From positions 30,954 to 90,968 of the forward strand of contig VXRJ01000027.1 in assembly GCA_009838525.1 (NCBI GenBank): a stretch of 60,015 nucleotides of DNA, written 5' to 3'. The DNA is from Acidobacteriota bacterium. GTDB lineage: Bacteria; Acidobacteriota; Vicinamibacteria; Vicinamibacterales; UBA8438. A model generated the notes under the pieces. The model worked only from the letters and a program-made list of their open reading frames with translations. It was not told the DNA's origin and searched no databases. Both the position numbers and the translations under genes were made by a program. Shown in pieces: positions 1 to 8,627 of this stretch (position 1 is its first letter; every line of letters starts with the position of its first letter).

Positions 1-2
1 CG

Positions 3-533
3 CCCCCTTCCCCGTTACTCCGCTGAATGTGGTTCCTGGTCAACCTCCTGGCCGCGCACCGGCCCCCGCCCCCGCCGGACATGCCGGGGCTGCCCGAGAC
101 GGCCGACGACGGCGCGGCGCTTTCGATGCGCGCCGCGATGGAGCAGCACCGGGCGAACCCGGCGTGCGCAAGCTGTCACGCGCAGATGGACCCGCTCGGC
201 TTTGCCCTCGAGAATTTCGACGCCATTGGCCGCTGGCGTGACCGGGGCGAGTCGAACGAACCTATCGACGCGTCCGGCATCCTGCCGGATGGCAGCGCGT
301 TCGAGGGCCCCACCGGCATGCGGGAGGCGCTGTTGCGCGACGAGCGGCGATTCGTCACCACCATCGCCGAAAAGCTGCTCACCTATGCGCTCGGTCGCAA
401 CGTCGAGTCGTTCGACATGCCGGCCGTGCGGGCCATAGTCCGCGACGCCGAGGCGAACGATTACAGTTTCGAGTCGATAGTTGTCGGGATTGCCGAGAGC
501 ATTCCGTTCCAGATGAGGCTGGCACCATCATGA
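3..533 (+). CDS. DUF1592-family exported cytochrome, C-terminal fragment (DUF1588 end + DUF1585)
   Basis: This is the 3' end of a planctomycete/acidobacterial-type DUF1592 protein cut by the left edge of the window. It shows the Pro-rich hinge (PPPPPDMPGLPE), the CASCH heme-like motif followed by MDPLGFALENFD (DUF1588), and a C-terminal DUF1585 block ending in FQMRLAPS. The same order is seen in the complete paralogue at 4825-7293. Upstream codons read P-P-S-P-L-L-R-stop-M-W-F-L, which aligns with S-P-V-L-R-G-K-W-V-L of that paralogue, so a TGA at 24-26 replaces the conserved Gly codon. Either the gene is broken or the contig end carries an error; an ATG at 27 follows the stop. It overlaps the next gene by ATGA, so the pair is translationally coupled. 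The family function is unknown; a periplasmic electron-transfer or oxidative role is inferred from the CxxCH motif. Confidence 0.85.
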
Positions 534-1888
534 TCATCACCCAGAAAGCGCTTCCCCGTCGGACGTTCCTGCGCGGCGTTGGCGCGACCCTCGCGCTGCC
601 GTTCCTCGATGCGATGACACCGGCCGCCTCCGCCCTCGCGCGGCAGGTGACGGCGCCCGTCCGCCGGCTCGGGTTCATCTACGTCCCGAACGGCGTGATT
701 CAGGAGCAGTGGGTGCCGGAGCAGGTCGGACGGGGTTTCGAGTTCTCGCCGATCCTGAGCCCGCTCGAGCCGTTCCGCGATCAGTTGCTGGTTCTGAGCG
801 GCCTCGCGCACCGGCAGGCCGACTCGTTCGGCGACGGCAACGGCGACCATCCGCGCGCCACTGCCGTCTGGCTGAGCGGTGTCCATGCCTGGGAGCGCCG
901 CGGGCGGCAAGGGCCCACCGAGATCAAGCTGGGAGTGACGGCGGATCAGATCGCGGCGCGCGAGTTCGGCAAGGAAACGCCGCTCCCGTCGCTGGAGCTG
1001 GCCCTGGAGCAGCCGTCCGCGATCGCCTGCGACACCGGTGACTGCTTCTATTCCAACACCATCACCTGGCGCAACGAGACGACTCCGCTCGACATGGAGG
1101 CGCATCCGCGCGTCGTCTTCGAGCGGTTGTTCGGGGAGGGCGGAAGCGCTGCCGACCGGTTGGCGGTGATGCGCCAGACGGGCAGCATCCTCGATTCGGT
1201 CACCGCCGAGGTGGCGCGGCTGGAGCGGACGCTCGGCCCGTCCGACCGGAACAAGCTCGATGAGTATCTGGATGCGGTTCGCGATGTCGAGCAGCGGATT
1301 CAGCGCTCCGAGGCGCGCGGTCCCGACGCGTTCGTCGAGCTGCCGGAGCGCCCGGTGGACATCCCGGAGCAGTTCGAGGATCACGCGAAGCTGATGTTCG
1401 ATCTGCAGGTGCTGGCGTTTCAGGCGGACGTCACGCGGGTCTTCACGCTGATGATGGCGCGCGAGGCGAGCCCGCGGCCGTACCCGCAGATTGGCGTTCC
1501 GGATCAGCACCACACCGTGTCACACCACCGGAACGACCCGGAGTACATCGCCAAGAAGGCGAAGATCGACACGTACCACATCACGCTGCTGGCCGACCTC
1601 CTCGGCAAGCTGCGCGAGACGCCGGACGGCGACGGCACCCTGCTCGATCAGTCGATGATCGTCTACGGTGGCGGCATCGGGAACGGCAACCTGCACGAGC
1701 ACACCAACCTGCCGTGCCTCGTGGCGGGCGGTGGGGGCGGACGCCTCAACGGCGGGCGTCACCGCGCCTACGCGGCCGATACGCCGATGTCGAACCTGCT
1801 GCTGACGGTGCTCGACAAGGCGGGAGTGCCGGCGGACAAGCTGGGCGACAGCACGGGCCTGCTGAACACGGCGCCGCTCAGTCTCTAA
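530..1888 (+). CDS. DUF1552 domain protein, Tat-exported partner of DUF1592
   Basis: A 452-residue protein with a twin-arginine signal (PRRTFLRG, Arg10-Arg11, then a hydrophobic stretch ending near ALA) followed by one DUF1552 domain. The ATG overlaps the stop of the preceding DUF1592 fragment (ATGA). A two-cysteine loop (CDTGDC, about residue 165) is followed by SNTITWRNETTP, as in the paralogue at 7290-8621. Near the C-terminus SMIVYGGGIGNGN is followed by LPCLVAGGGG; this resembles the alkaline-phosphatase-like DUF1501 proteins that pair with PSD1 cytochromes in planctomycetes, but that relationship is my inference. Tat export suggests folding, possibly with a metal, before export. The biochemical activity of the family is not established. 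Confidence 0.9.
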   Translation: MIITQKALPRRTFLRGVGATLALPFLDAMTPAASALARQVTAPVRRLGFIYVPNGVIQEQWVPEQVGRGFEFSPILSPLEPFRDQLLVLSGLAHRQADSFGDGNGDHPRATAVWLSGVHAWERRGRQGPTEIKLGVTADQIAAREFGKETPLPSLELALEQPSAIACDTGDCFYSNTITWRNETTPLDMEAHPRVVFERLFGEGGSAADRLAVMRQTGSILDSVTAEVARLERTLGPSDRNKLDEYLDAVRDVEQRIQRSEARGPDAFVELPERPVDIPEQFEDHAKLMFDLQVLAFQADVTRVFTLMMAREASPRPYPQIGVPDQHHTVSHHRNDPEYIAKKAKIDTYHITLLADLLGKLRETPDGDGTLLDQSMIVYGGGIGNGNLHEHTNLPCLVAGGGGGRLNGGRHRAYAADTPMSNLLLTVLDKAGVPADKLGDSTGLLNTAPLSL

Positions 1889-1891
1889 TCG

Positions 1892-3385
1892 TCAGTTGGC
1901 GCCGAGCCGGCGGAGCAGGTCCGCGATCTCCGGACGGCTGGCGCGGAGACCGTTCGATCCGGGAATGGGAAGTTGGCTTTCCGCCAGCGCGAGCGCCGTC
2001 TCACCCCGTTCGTTCGTCGCGTCGAGGCGGGCGCCGTTCGACGCGAGCAGGTCCACTACCGACGCGAAGCCGATCCGAACCGCGTGATGCAGGGCAGTAT
2101 CTCCACGCTCGTCCGACAGATTCACGTCCACGCCCATCTCGAGGACTCTCCTGACGATGTCGAGGGTGAGCTGCTCCAGCTGGTCCGGGTCGATTTCCGG
2201 CGCGTCGACCTGGTTGCGGCGGTTCTCGGCGGCGTTCCGCGTGATGCCCATCGCGGCCTGTAGCGCGGACATCCGGTTGGCCGGCATGACGTGCGGGTCG
2301 GCGCCATGCTCCGCGAGAATGTGCAGGATCTCGGGCTCGCCATAGCGTGCCGCGAGCCAGAACGCGTTCGCGCCGATCCACTGGTGGCGGATGCTGAAAT
2401 CTGCGCTGAAACGCCGGCCCGGCGTCCCATGCTCGACCAGCGCGTCCACTTCGGCGCCGTGGTCCAGGAGCGCCTCGGCCAACGCCGCCTGGCTGCGGAG
2501 AACTGCCGCGTGGAGCGCCGTATAGCCCGCCGCGGCCGCGTTCGGGTCTGCGCCCTCCTCCAGCAGGAAGATGCCGAGGGGACCGTGGCCGCTGTGCGCC
2601 GCGATCACGAGCGCGCTGGTGCCGGCCGCGGCGGTCTCATTAGGGTCCGCTCCCGCCTCGATGAGGACGCGCGCGGTTTCGACATCTCCGCCGCGCGCCG
2701 CGAACAGCAGCGGCGTCGAACCACCGTGGGACATCCGGAAATTGCCGCTGGTGTTGGTATTCCCCGCCGTGTTCTCCAACTGATCCCAGACACGGCTCCG
2801 GGCGGTCAGGTCGGCGCCCGCGTCGAGCAGCAGTTGCGCTACGTCGGCGTGCCCCTGCGCGGCGGCCCACATAAGCGCCGTCTGCTCGCGTTCGCGCTCG
2901 GCGGTGTTCGGGCTGGCCCCCGCGTCGAGCAGCAGGGCGACGGTCTCCGCCGCGCCCGAGCGGGCGGCAATCATCAGCGGCGTCTCACCCATCGCCAGCG
3001 TCAGGTCGGGATTCGCGCCGGCGTCGAGGAGCAGTTCGGTGATGGGGGCGCTACCGTTCTCGGCGGCCAGCCAGAGCGGCGTCGCGTCCAGGTCATTGGC
3101 GGCGTTGGGGTCGGCGCCCGCGTCAATGAGCAAACGCGCAATGGCGAGATTGTCGCGATGCGTCGCCCAGTGCAACGCACCGGCCCCGTCGCCCTGGCGG
3201 GCGTTGACGTCGGCGCCGGCGTCGATGAGGGCCTTCACGCCCTGCGCGTCGTCCGCACGCGCCGCCTCTACGAGCGCCGGGGCGCCGGGCGTCGGCGCCC
3301 CCGACTGCGCCGCCGCGGCGAGTGGCAGCGCGAGGGGCACGGCGAGCGCCAACATGTAAACAGTCAAGCTGCCGGCTTGTCGCAT
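1892..3385 (-). CDS. exported ankyrin-repeat protein
   Basis: 497 residues: a Sec signal peptide (hydrophobic core MLALAVPLALPLAAAAQ) followed almost entirely by ankyrin repeats, roughly ten or eleven copies of the 33-residue pattern with the A.LLLDAGADPN turn signature. An interruption around residues 325-350 (SADFSIRHQWIGANAFWLAA) breaks the regular spacing. Ankyrin repeats bind proteins; with the signal peptide the likely site is the periplasm. The gene converges on the DUF1552 gene with three bases between the stops, and lies between two DUF1592/DUF1552 modules, so a scaffold role for these proteins is possible but unproven. Its start ATG is chosen because it gives a complete signal peptide. 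Confidence 0.9.
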   Translation of the reverse strand: MRQAGSLTVYMLALAVPLALPLAAAAQSGAPTPGAPALVEAARADDAQGVKALIDAGADVNARQGDGAGALHWATHRDNLAIARLLIDAGADPNAANDLDATPLWLAAENGSAPITELLLDAGANPDLTLAMGETPLMIAARSGAAETVALLLDAGASPNTAEREREQTALMWAAAQGHADVAQLLLDAGADLTARSRVWDQLENTAGNTNTSGNFRMSHGGSTPLLFAARGGDVETARVLIEAGADPNETAAAGTSALVIAAHSGHGPLGIFLLEEGADPNAAAAGYTALHAAVLRSQAALAEALLDHGAEVDALVEHGTPGRRFSADFSIRHQWIGANAFWLAARYGEPEILHILAEHGADPHVMPANRMSALQAAMGITRNAAENRRNQVDAPEIDPDQLEQLTLDIVRRVLEMGVDVNLSDERGDTALHHAVRIGFASVVDLLASNGARLDATNERGETALALAESQLPIPGSNGLRASRPEIADLLRRLGAN

Positions 3386-3400
3386 CTGTTCCTCACAGGG

Positions 3401-3434
3401 CTTCCCGCCCAGCGGTCCTTCCCGCCCGGCGGCG
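3401..3434. repeat. two tandem 17-bp imperfect direct repeats
   Basis: CTTCCCGCCCAGCGGTC at 3401-3417 is followed directly by CTTCCCGCCCGGCGGCG at 3418-3434 (14 of 17 identical). They sit just upstream of the ankyrin gene on its strand. They may be regulatory or simply slipped GC-rich sequence. Confidence 0.4.
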
Positions 3435-3470
3435 AGAGCCCAATCGTACCGCAGGACGCCATCCGAATCT

Positions 3471-3490
3471 ACCCGCCTTATGCGGCGGGT
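3471..3490. promoter_or_regulatory. 7-bp inverted repeat in the ankyrin/fic divergent region
   Basis: ACCCGCC at 3471-3477 and GGCGGGT at 3484-3490 are perfect inverted copies separated by TTATGC. It lies between the divergently transcribed ankyrin gene and fic, so it could be an operator or a leader hairpin. No protein can be assigned. Confidence 0.4.
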
Positions 3491-3533
3491 GGAGCAGCCG
3501 CGCTGGCTGCAGTTGCTGCAAGAGCAATTCCGC

Positions 3534-3570
3534 TTGCAGATTCTCAGACAAATACTATGATGTATTTGTA
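3534..3570 (+). promoter_or_regulatory. putative fic promoter with overlapping palindromic operator
   Basis: TTGCAG (3534-3539), a 16-bp spacer and TATGAT (3556-3561, five of six to consensus) form a plausible sigma-70 promoter. The -10 box is exactly enclosed by a perfect 8-bp inverted repeat, ACAAATAC (3548-3555) and GTATTTGT (3562-3569). The fic ATG is at 3571, where transcription should start, and no Shine-Dalgarno is present, suggesting a leaderless message. The stretch is AT-rich against a GC-rich background. Confidence 0.6.
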
Positions 3571-4749
3571 ATGGTAGATGTCCCGAGGCCGCTGAGAGAG
3601 CTCTATCCCCACCTGCGGTTCTGCCGGCATTGGGAGATCGGTCCGGACGTCCATTATCAACTCGGCCAGTGCAACACCATCATCCGTGCGATCCAGGAAA
3701 CTCCGCTCAGCCCGGATCGCTACCGTGAACTCAAGCAGGTGGCCCTGATCAAGGGTGCGCAGGCGACTACCGCGATCGAGGGCAACACGCTGACCGACCT
3801 CGAGGTGCAGCAGGTGGCAGCGGGTAAATCGTTGCCGCCCAGCAAGGAATACCAGGAAAGGGAGGTTCGCAACGTCCTCGACGCCATGAACAAGATCGTG
3901 CAGGACATTGCTGGCCGGCGGGAGATCCCACGGGTCTCTCCGGCGCTCCTCCGGAACTTCCACCGCCAGATCGGAACCGAGTTGGGCGAGCACTTCGACG
4001 CGGTGCCCGGACAATTCCGAACGGACGAACGGGTTGTCGGTCCGTACCGGTGCCCCCGTGCGGCCGACGTTCCGCAGCTTGTCAACCTACTGTGTCGATG
4101 GCTAAGCGAGGACTTCCCCGCGAACGGGAATGCGCCAGCTTTCTCGGATGCGGTGATTCAGGCGGTCGTAACTCACGTCTACATCGAGTGGATCCATCCC
4201 TTCGGAGACGGAAACGGCCGGACCGGCCGGATGCTGGAGTTCTACCTGCTCCTGCGGGCCGGCAATCCAGACATCGCGTCGCACATCTTGTCCAACTTCT
4301 ACAACCTGACGCGGCCCGAGTACTACCGGCAGATCCACCAGGCATGCATTAGCCGAGACCTCGGGGCGTTCATCGCCTACGCGGTAGAGGGCTATCGCGA
4401 CGGTCTGTTGGAGAGGCTGCACACTATTCAGCAGCATCAGTTCGAGATCGCCTGGCGGACACTCATCCATGATCGCTTCGCCGGGCAGAGTTACCGCAAG
4501 AAGCCCGTGTTCAGACGTCGGCGGGAGCTGATGCTGAACTTTCCGCTGAACAAGACAGTCACGCTCGACGGGCTGCCGATGCTGACTCTCGGCTTGGCGC
4601 GGGAATACGCCAGGCTGACGGAAACTACTCTGCTCCGGGATCTGAGAGTGTTGATCGACATGGATCTGGTCGTCCGGGACGAACCCGGCGGCGGCTATCG
4701 GGCCAACATGGAGTTGTTGCGCCGCCACCTGCCCGCGCGACGGGGGTGA
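3571..4749 (+). CDS. Fic family protein (class II, with C-terminal winged helix)
   Basis: 392 residues. The Fic core motif HPFGDGNGRTGR is complete (residues 209-220; catalytic His209), predicting AMPylation (or related NMP transfer) of a target protein hydroxyl. The N-terminal inhibitory motif TTAIEG (66-71; Glu70) matches [S/T]xxxE[G/N], which makes it an auto-inhibited class II Fic. The last ~80 residues (from NKTVTLDGLPMLTLGL) look like a winged helix-turn-helix, as in SoFic-type proteins. I place the start at ATG 3571, directly after a palindrome; the frame is open further upstream, but that part (CKSNSACRFSDKYYDVFV) has no family character. No antitoxin gene is adjacent. The target is unknown; autoregulation through the winged helix is an inference. 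Confidence 0.9.
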   Translation: MVDVPRPLRELYPHLRFCRHWEIGPDVHYQLGQCNTIIRAIQETPLSPDRYRELKQVALIKGAQATTAIEGNTLTDLEVQQVAAGKSLPPSKEYQEREVRNVLDAMNKIVQDIAGRREIPRVSPALLRNFHRQIGTELGEHFDAVPGQFRTDERVVGPYRCPRAADVPQLVNLLCRWLSEDFPANGNAPAFSDAVIQAVVTHVYIEWIHPFGDGNGRTGRMLEFYLLLRAGNPDIASHILSNFYNLTRPEYYRQIHQACISRDLGAFIAYAVEGYRDGLLERLHTIQQHQFEIAWRTLIHDRFAGQSYRKKPVFRRRRELMLNFPLNKTVTLDGLPMLTLGLAREYARLTETTLLRDLRVLIDMDLVVRDEPGGGYRANMELLRRHLPARRG

Positions 4750-4824
4750 AGCCGCCGAACGAGCACGAACGTGGTATAAGGTGGGGTTGACCCGCAATCC
4801 GGCATCCGAGGAGGCCGACGGACC

Positions 4825-7293
4825 ATGTTTCACGGCGTTCGTGTCCGGTTGATGCCATGCGGCGTGTTGGCGCTTGCCCTCGCCGCGGGGCCGTTCCTCG
4901 CCTCGCCGCCCGCCGCGCTTGCCCAGGAGGCGCCGCCCGAGGCGCAGCTGTTGCAGCAGACGGTCGGACGCTACTGCGTCACGTGCCACAACGACCGGCT
5001 TCGGACGGCGGAGCTTTCGCTGGACGGTGTTGATCTCGCCCAGGTAGGCGCCCACGCGGAGACCTGGGAGAAGGTCATCTCGAAGCTTCGGACCCGGACG
5101 ATGCCGCCGGTCGGCCGGCCGCGCCCCGACATCGAGACATACGACACCCTGGCGGCCTGGCTCGAGTCGGAGGTGGACGCGTACGCCGCGTCCCGCCCCA
5201 GCCCGGGACGGACAGAGGCGTTCCACCGGTTGAACCGGGCCGAGTATGCCAACGCCATCCGCGACCTGCTCGCACTCGACGTGGACGTCGCCGCGCTCCT
5301 TCCCGCCGACAACATCGATCAGTACGGCTTCGACAACATGGCGGATGTGCTGACCGTATCGCCCGCGCTGATGGAACGCTACCTGTCGGCCGCCCGGAAG
5401 ATCGGAAGAACCGCCGTCGGCGAAGTGCCGCTCGGGCCGGCCGTCGAGACCTACAAGGTGCCCATCCTCCTGACCCAGGACGACCGGATGGGAGACGACC
5501 TGCCGTTCGGATCGCGCGGCGGAATCGGCGTTCGGCACCACTTCCCGGCCGATGGCGAGTACGACCTGGAGATTGTCCTGCACCGGAACTATGTCAACTA
5601 CGTCCGCGGCATGGGATCACGTCATCAGCTACAGGTGCGCCTGGACGGTGAACTGGTTCGCACCTTCACGTTCGGGGGCGAGGAACCGGACGTCACGCAG
5701 GCGCCCGCCAGCTACGCCGGCAACCAGTTCGGCGACCCGGAGTGGGAAGAGTACATGCTCTACGCCGACGCCAACATGCGGGTGCGGTTCGAGGCGACGG
5801 CGGGTCCACACGTGGTGAGCGTCTCGTTCGTCCGGCGGTTCACGGAGCCGGAAGGGGTGCTGCAGCCGCGCCAGAGCATATTCGCGGTCGCGGTGAACGA
5901 GATGCGCGACGGCGACGCCGCGGTGGAGTACATGGCGGTCGGCGGGCCGTACGTCAGCACGGGTCCGGGCGATACGCCCAGCCGGCGCGCAATCTTCATC
6001 TGCCGGCCGGACGAGGAGGCGGCGGTGGACGAGGAGGACGCGTGCGCGGAGGAGATCCTCGCGTCCCTGGCGCGGCGCGCGTACCGCCGGCCGATTGACA
6101 CGGCCGACCTGTCCACGCTGATGGACTTCTACCGCTCCGGGCGCGACGACGGCAGCTTCGACGCCGGCATTCAGCTTGCCCTCGAGCGGCTGCTCATTTC
6201 TCCCGACTTCCTCTTCCGCGTCGAGCGCGATCCGGTGGACGCCGAGCCCGGGACGGTTTACGCGCTGAACGATCTGGAGATTGCTTCGCGCCTGTCGTAC
6301 TTCCTCTGGTCGAGCGGCCCGGACGATGTCCTGCTCGACCTGGCCGCGCAGGGTGGACTGAACGATCCGGAGGTGTTGGCCGACCAGGCTCGCCGCATGC
6401 TGGCCGACCCGAAGGCGGCGGCCTTCGTGCGCAACTTCGCCGGGCAGTGGCTCTATCTCCGCAACCTGCGGGGCGTCGTACCGGACGCGAAGATATTCCC
6501 GGAGTTCGACGAGAACCTGCGCGACGCATTCCTTCAGGAGACCGAGCTGTTCGTCGAGAGCCTGGTGCGCGAGGACACCAGCGTGCTCGATCTACTCGGC
6601 GCCGACTACACCTTTGTCAACGAGCGGCTTGCTCGGCACTACGGCATACCGGGGATCTACGGCAGCCACTTCCGGCGGGTCGCGCTCGCCCCGGAGGTGG
6701 CCGAGCTGCGTGGCGGTATCTTCGGTCACGGCAGCCTGCTGACCGTGACCTCGTATCCGAACCGCACCTCGCCAGTGCTGCGCGGCAAATGGGTGCTCAC
6801 CAACATTCTCGGAACGCCGCCGCCGCCACCACCCGCCGATGTGCCGGACCTTCCGGACCGGGGCGAGGACGGCCGCGCCGCGACCGTGCGGGATCGGCTG
6901 GCCGTCCACCGTGAGAGCCCCGCCTGCTCGGTCTGCCACGCGCCGATGGATCCACTCGGGCTGGCGCTGGAGAACTACGACGCGGTCGGCACGTGGCGGA
7001 CGACTGGAGAGGCGGAACTACCGATAGATGCATCGGGCCAGCTGCCGGACGGTACCGCCTTCGACGGGCCGATCGGGCTGCGGTCGCTGCTGCTGGAGCG
7101 GAGGGAGCAGTTCGTCGGGACGCTGACGGAGAAGTTGCTGGCGTATGCGCTGGGGCGGGCCCCGGAGTACTACGACCGGCCGACGATTCGGGCGATCGGC
7201 CGGGCGGCGGCTTCCAGTGGCTACCGGTGGTCGGATATCATTGTCGGCATCGTACAGAGCACGCCGTTCCGGATGCGGAGGGCAGAGTCATGA
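4825..7293 (+). CDS. DUF1592 multi-domain exported cytochrome (DUF1587-1595-1592-1588-1585)
   Basis: 822 residues, complete. A Sec signal peptide ending near AALAQ is followed by a cytochrome-like CVTCH motif (about residues 51-55), DUF1587 (about 125-190, FHRLNRAEYANAIRDLL), a beta-rich insert (about 205-350), DUF1595 (about 415-475), DUF1592 (about 480-610, EIASRLSYFLWSSGPDD), DUF1588 with the hinge TPPPPPPADVP and a second CxxCH (CSVCH, about 701-705), and C-terminal DUF1585. A strong ribosome site GAGGAGG (4808-4814) lies 10 bases before the ATG. The product should be a periplasmic c-type cytochrome; substrate and partner are not known. It overlaps the next gene by ATGA, as in the module at the left edge. 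Confidence 0.93.
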   Translation: MFHGVRVRLMPCGVLALALAAGPFLASPPAALAQEAPPEAQLLQQTVGRYCVTCHNDRLRTAELSLDGVDLAQVGAHAETWEKVISKLRTRTMPPVGRPRPDIETYDTLAAWLESEVDAYAASRPSPGRTEAFHRLNRAEYANAIRDLLALDVDVAALLPADNIDQYGFDNMADVLTVSPALMERYLSAARKIGRTAVGEVPLGPAVETYKVPILLTQDDRMGDDLPFGSRGGIGVRHHFPADGEYDLEIVLHRNYVNYVRGMGSRHQLQVRLDGELVRTFTFGGEEPDVTQAPASYAGNQFGDPEWEEYMLYADANMRVRFEATAGPHVVSVSFVRRFTEPEGVLQPRQSIFAVAVNEMRDGDAAVEYMAVGGPYVSTGPGDTPSRRAIFICRPDEEAAVDEEDACAEEILASLARRAYRRPIDTADLSTLMDFYRSGRDDGSFDAGIQLALERLLISPDFLFRVERDPVDAEPGTVYALNDLEIASRLSYFLWSSGPDDVLLDLAAQGGLNDPEVLADQARRMLADPKAAAFVRNFAGQWLYLRNLRGVVPDAKIFPEFDENLRDAFLQETELFVESLVREDTSVLDLLGADYTFVNERLARHYGIPGIYGSHFRRVALAPEVAELRGGIFGHGSLLTVTSYPNRTSPVLRGKWVLTNILGTPPPPPPADVPDLPDRGEDGRAATVRDRLAVHRESPACSVCHAPMDPLGLALENYDAVGTWRTTGEAELPIDASGQLPDGTAFDGPIGLRSLLLERREQFVGTLTEKLLAYALGRAPEYYDRPTIRAIGRAAASSGYRWSDIIVGIVQSTPFRMRRAES

Positions 7294-8621
7294 TGATCAC
7301 CAGGAAGGCGATTCCACGCCGCACCGTCCTGCGCGGCCTTGGCGCGTCGGTCGCGTTGCCGTTGCTCGACGGCATGGTTCCCGCATTTGCGGCGATCCGC
7401 CGAACCGCGGCGGCGCCGGTCAAGCGCTACGGCGTCGTCTACGTTCCGAACGGCATGATGATGCCCCACTGGACGCCCAAGACCGAGGGAGCCGGGTTCG
7501 AGTTCCCGACCATCATGCAGCCGCTTGAGCCGTTCCGCCGGTACGTGCAGGTGCTTTCCGGCATGCATGGTGTCGAGAGCGAAGGGCCGCACGCCCGCTC
7601 GTCGACGCGCTTCCTGACCGGGGTGCCGTCCAAGCAGGACGATGGGTCGAACCTGTTGGCGGCGGTTTCCGCCGATCAGCTCGCGGGCCGCGTGCTCGGG
7701 CAGGAAACGCAGCTCGCCACGCTGGAGCTGGCGATCGACGGCCGCGACTTCGCCGGTTCGTGCGACGACGGCTTTTCGTGCGCCTACACCAATACCGTCG
7801 CCTGGGCGAACGAGACGACACCGCTCCCGATGGAGAACAACCCGCGGGTCGTCTTCGAGCGTCTCTTCGGCGACACCGGCACCACCAACCCGGAGATCCG
7901 CAGGGCCCGGCTGAAGAAGGACGCCAGCCTGCTTGATTCAGTCACCGAGCGGGCCGCCGATCTGTCGCGCGAACTCGGAGCTGGCGACCGGGCGAAGCTG
8001 GGGCAGTACCTCGATGCGGTCCGCGATATCGAGCGCCGGATCCAGATGGCCGAGGCACAGAGCGATCGCGAGCTTCCCGTGGTCGATCAGCCGTCGGGAA
8101 TTCCGTCGACGTTCGGCGAGCACGTGGAGCTGATGTTCGACCTGCAGGCGCTCGCGTGGGAAACCGACCTGACGCGCGTGACCACCTTCATGCTGGGCCG
8201 CGAGATCACCGGCCGCACCTACGCCGAGATTGGCGTGCCGGATGCACACCATCCGATCTCGCACCATCAGAAGGACCCGGCGAAGTTGGCGAAGCTGACG
8301 AAGATCAACCAGTACCACGTGCAGCTCTTCGCGCACTTCCTGGAGCGGTTGGCGGCAACGCCGGATGGCGACGGGACGCTGCTGGACAACTCGATGATCG
8401 TCTACGGCGCCGGGATGGCCGACAGCAACGCTCACGCTTCCCAGAACCTGCCGATCCTGCTGGCGGGCGGCGGTGCGGGGACGGGCGGTCACCACATCCG
8501 CTATCCGGAGGACACGCCGCTGGCGAACCTGCACGTCAGTCTGCTGGACAAACTGGGCGTGCCGGTTGATTCGCTCGGCCACGCCACCGGCAAGCTGCCG
8601 CTGGATCCGCTGCTGGCGTAA
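7290..8621 (+). CDS. DUF1552 domain protein, Tat-exported partner of DUF1592
   Basis: 443 residues from the ATG that overlaps the preceding stop (ATGA); a second ATG follows immediately. The Tat signal is PRRTVLRG (Arg10-Arg11). The body is a single DUF1552 domain, clearly paralogous to 530-1888: PVKRYGVVYVPNGMM, the cysteine loop CDDGFSC, ANETTPLPMENNPRVVFERLFG, and SMIVYGAGMADSN followed by LLAGGG. Export through Tat while its cytochrome partner goes through Sec implies assembly in the periplasm. The function is not established. A GC-rich hairpin of a dispersed family follows the stop. Confidence 0.92.
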   Translation: MMITRKAIPRRTVLRGLGASVALPLLDGMVPAFAAIRRTAAAPVKRYGVVYVPNGMMMPHWTPKTEGAGFEFPTIMQPLEPFRRYVQVLSGMHGVESEGPHARSSTRFLTGVPSKQDDGSNLLAAVSADQLAGRVLGQETQLATLELAIDGRDFAGSCDDGFSCAYTNTVAWANETTPLPMENNPRVVFERLFGDTGTTNPEIRRARLKKDASLLDSVTERAADLSRELGAGDRAKLGQYLDAVRDIERRIQMAEAQSDRELPVVDQPSGIPSTFGEHVELMFDLQALAWETDLTRVTTFMLGREITGRTYAEIGVPDAHHPISHHQKDPAKLAKLTKINQYHVQLFAHFLERLAATPDGDGTLLDNSMIVYGAGMADSNAHASQNLPILLAGGGAGTGGHHIRYPEDTPLANLHVSLLDKLGVPVDSLGHATGKLPLDPLLA

Positions 8622-8627
8622 GTGGCG

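Noticed and set aside
3322-3570. Longer N-terminus for the Fic protein
   Set aside because: The upstream 83 residues are Arg/Pro/Ser-rich, overlap the start region of the divergent ankyrin gene and the promoter palindrome, and have no Fic-family character.
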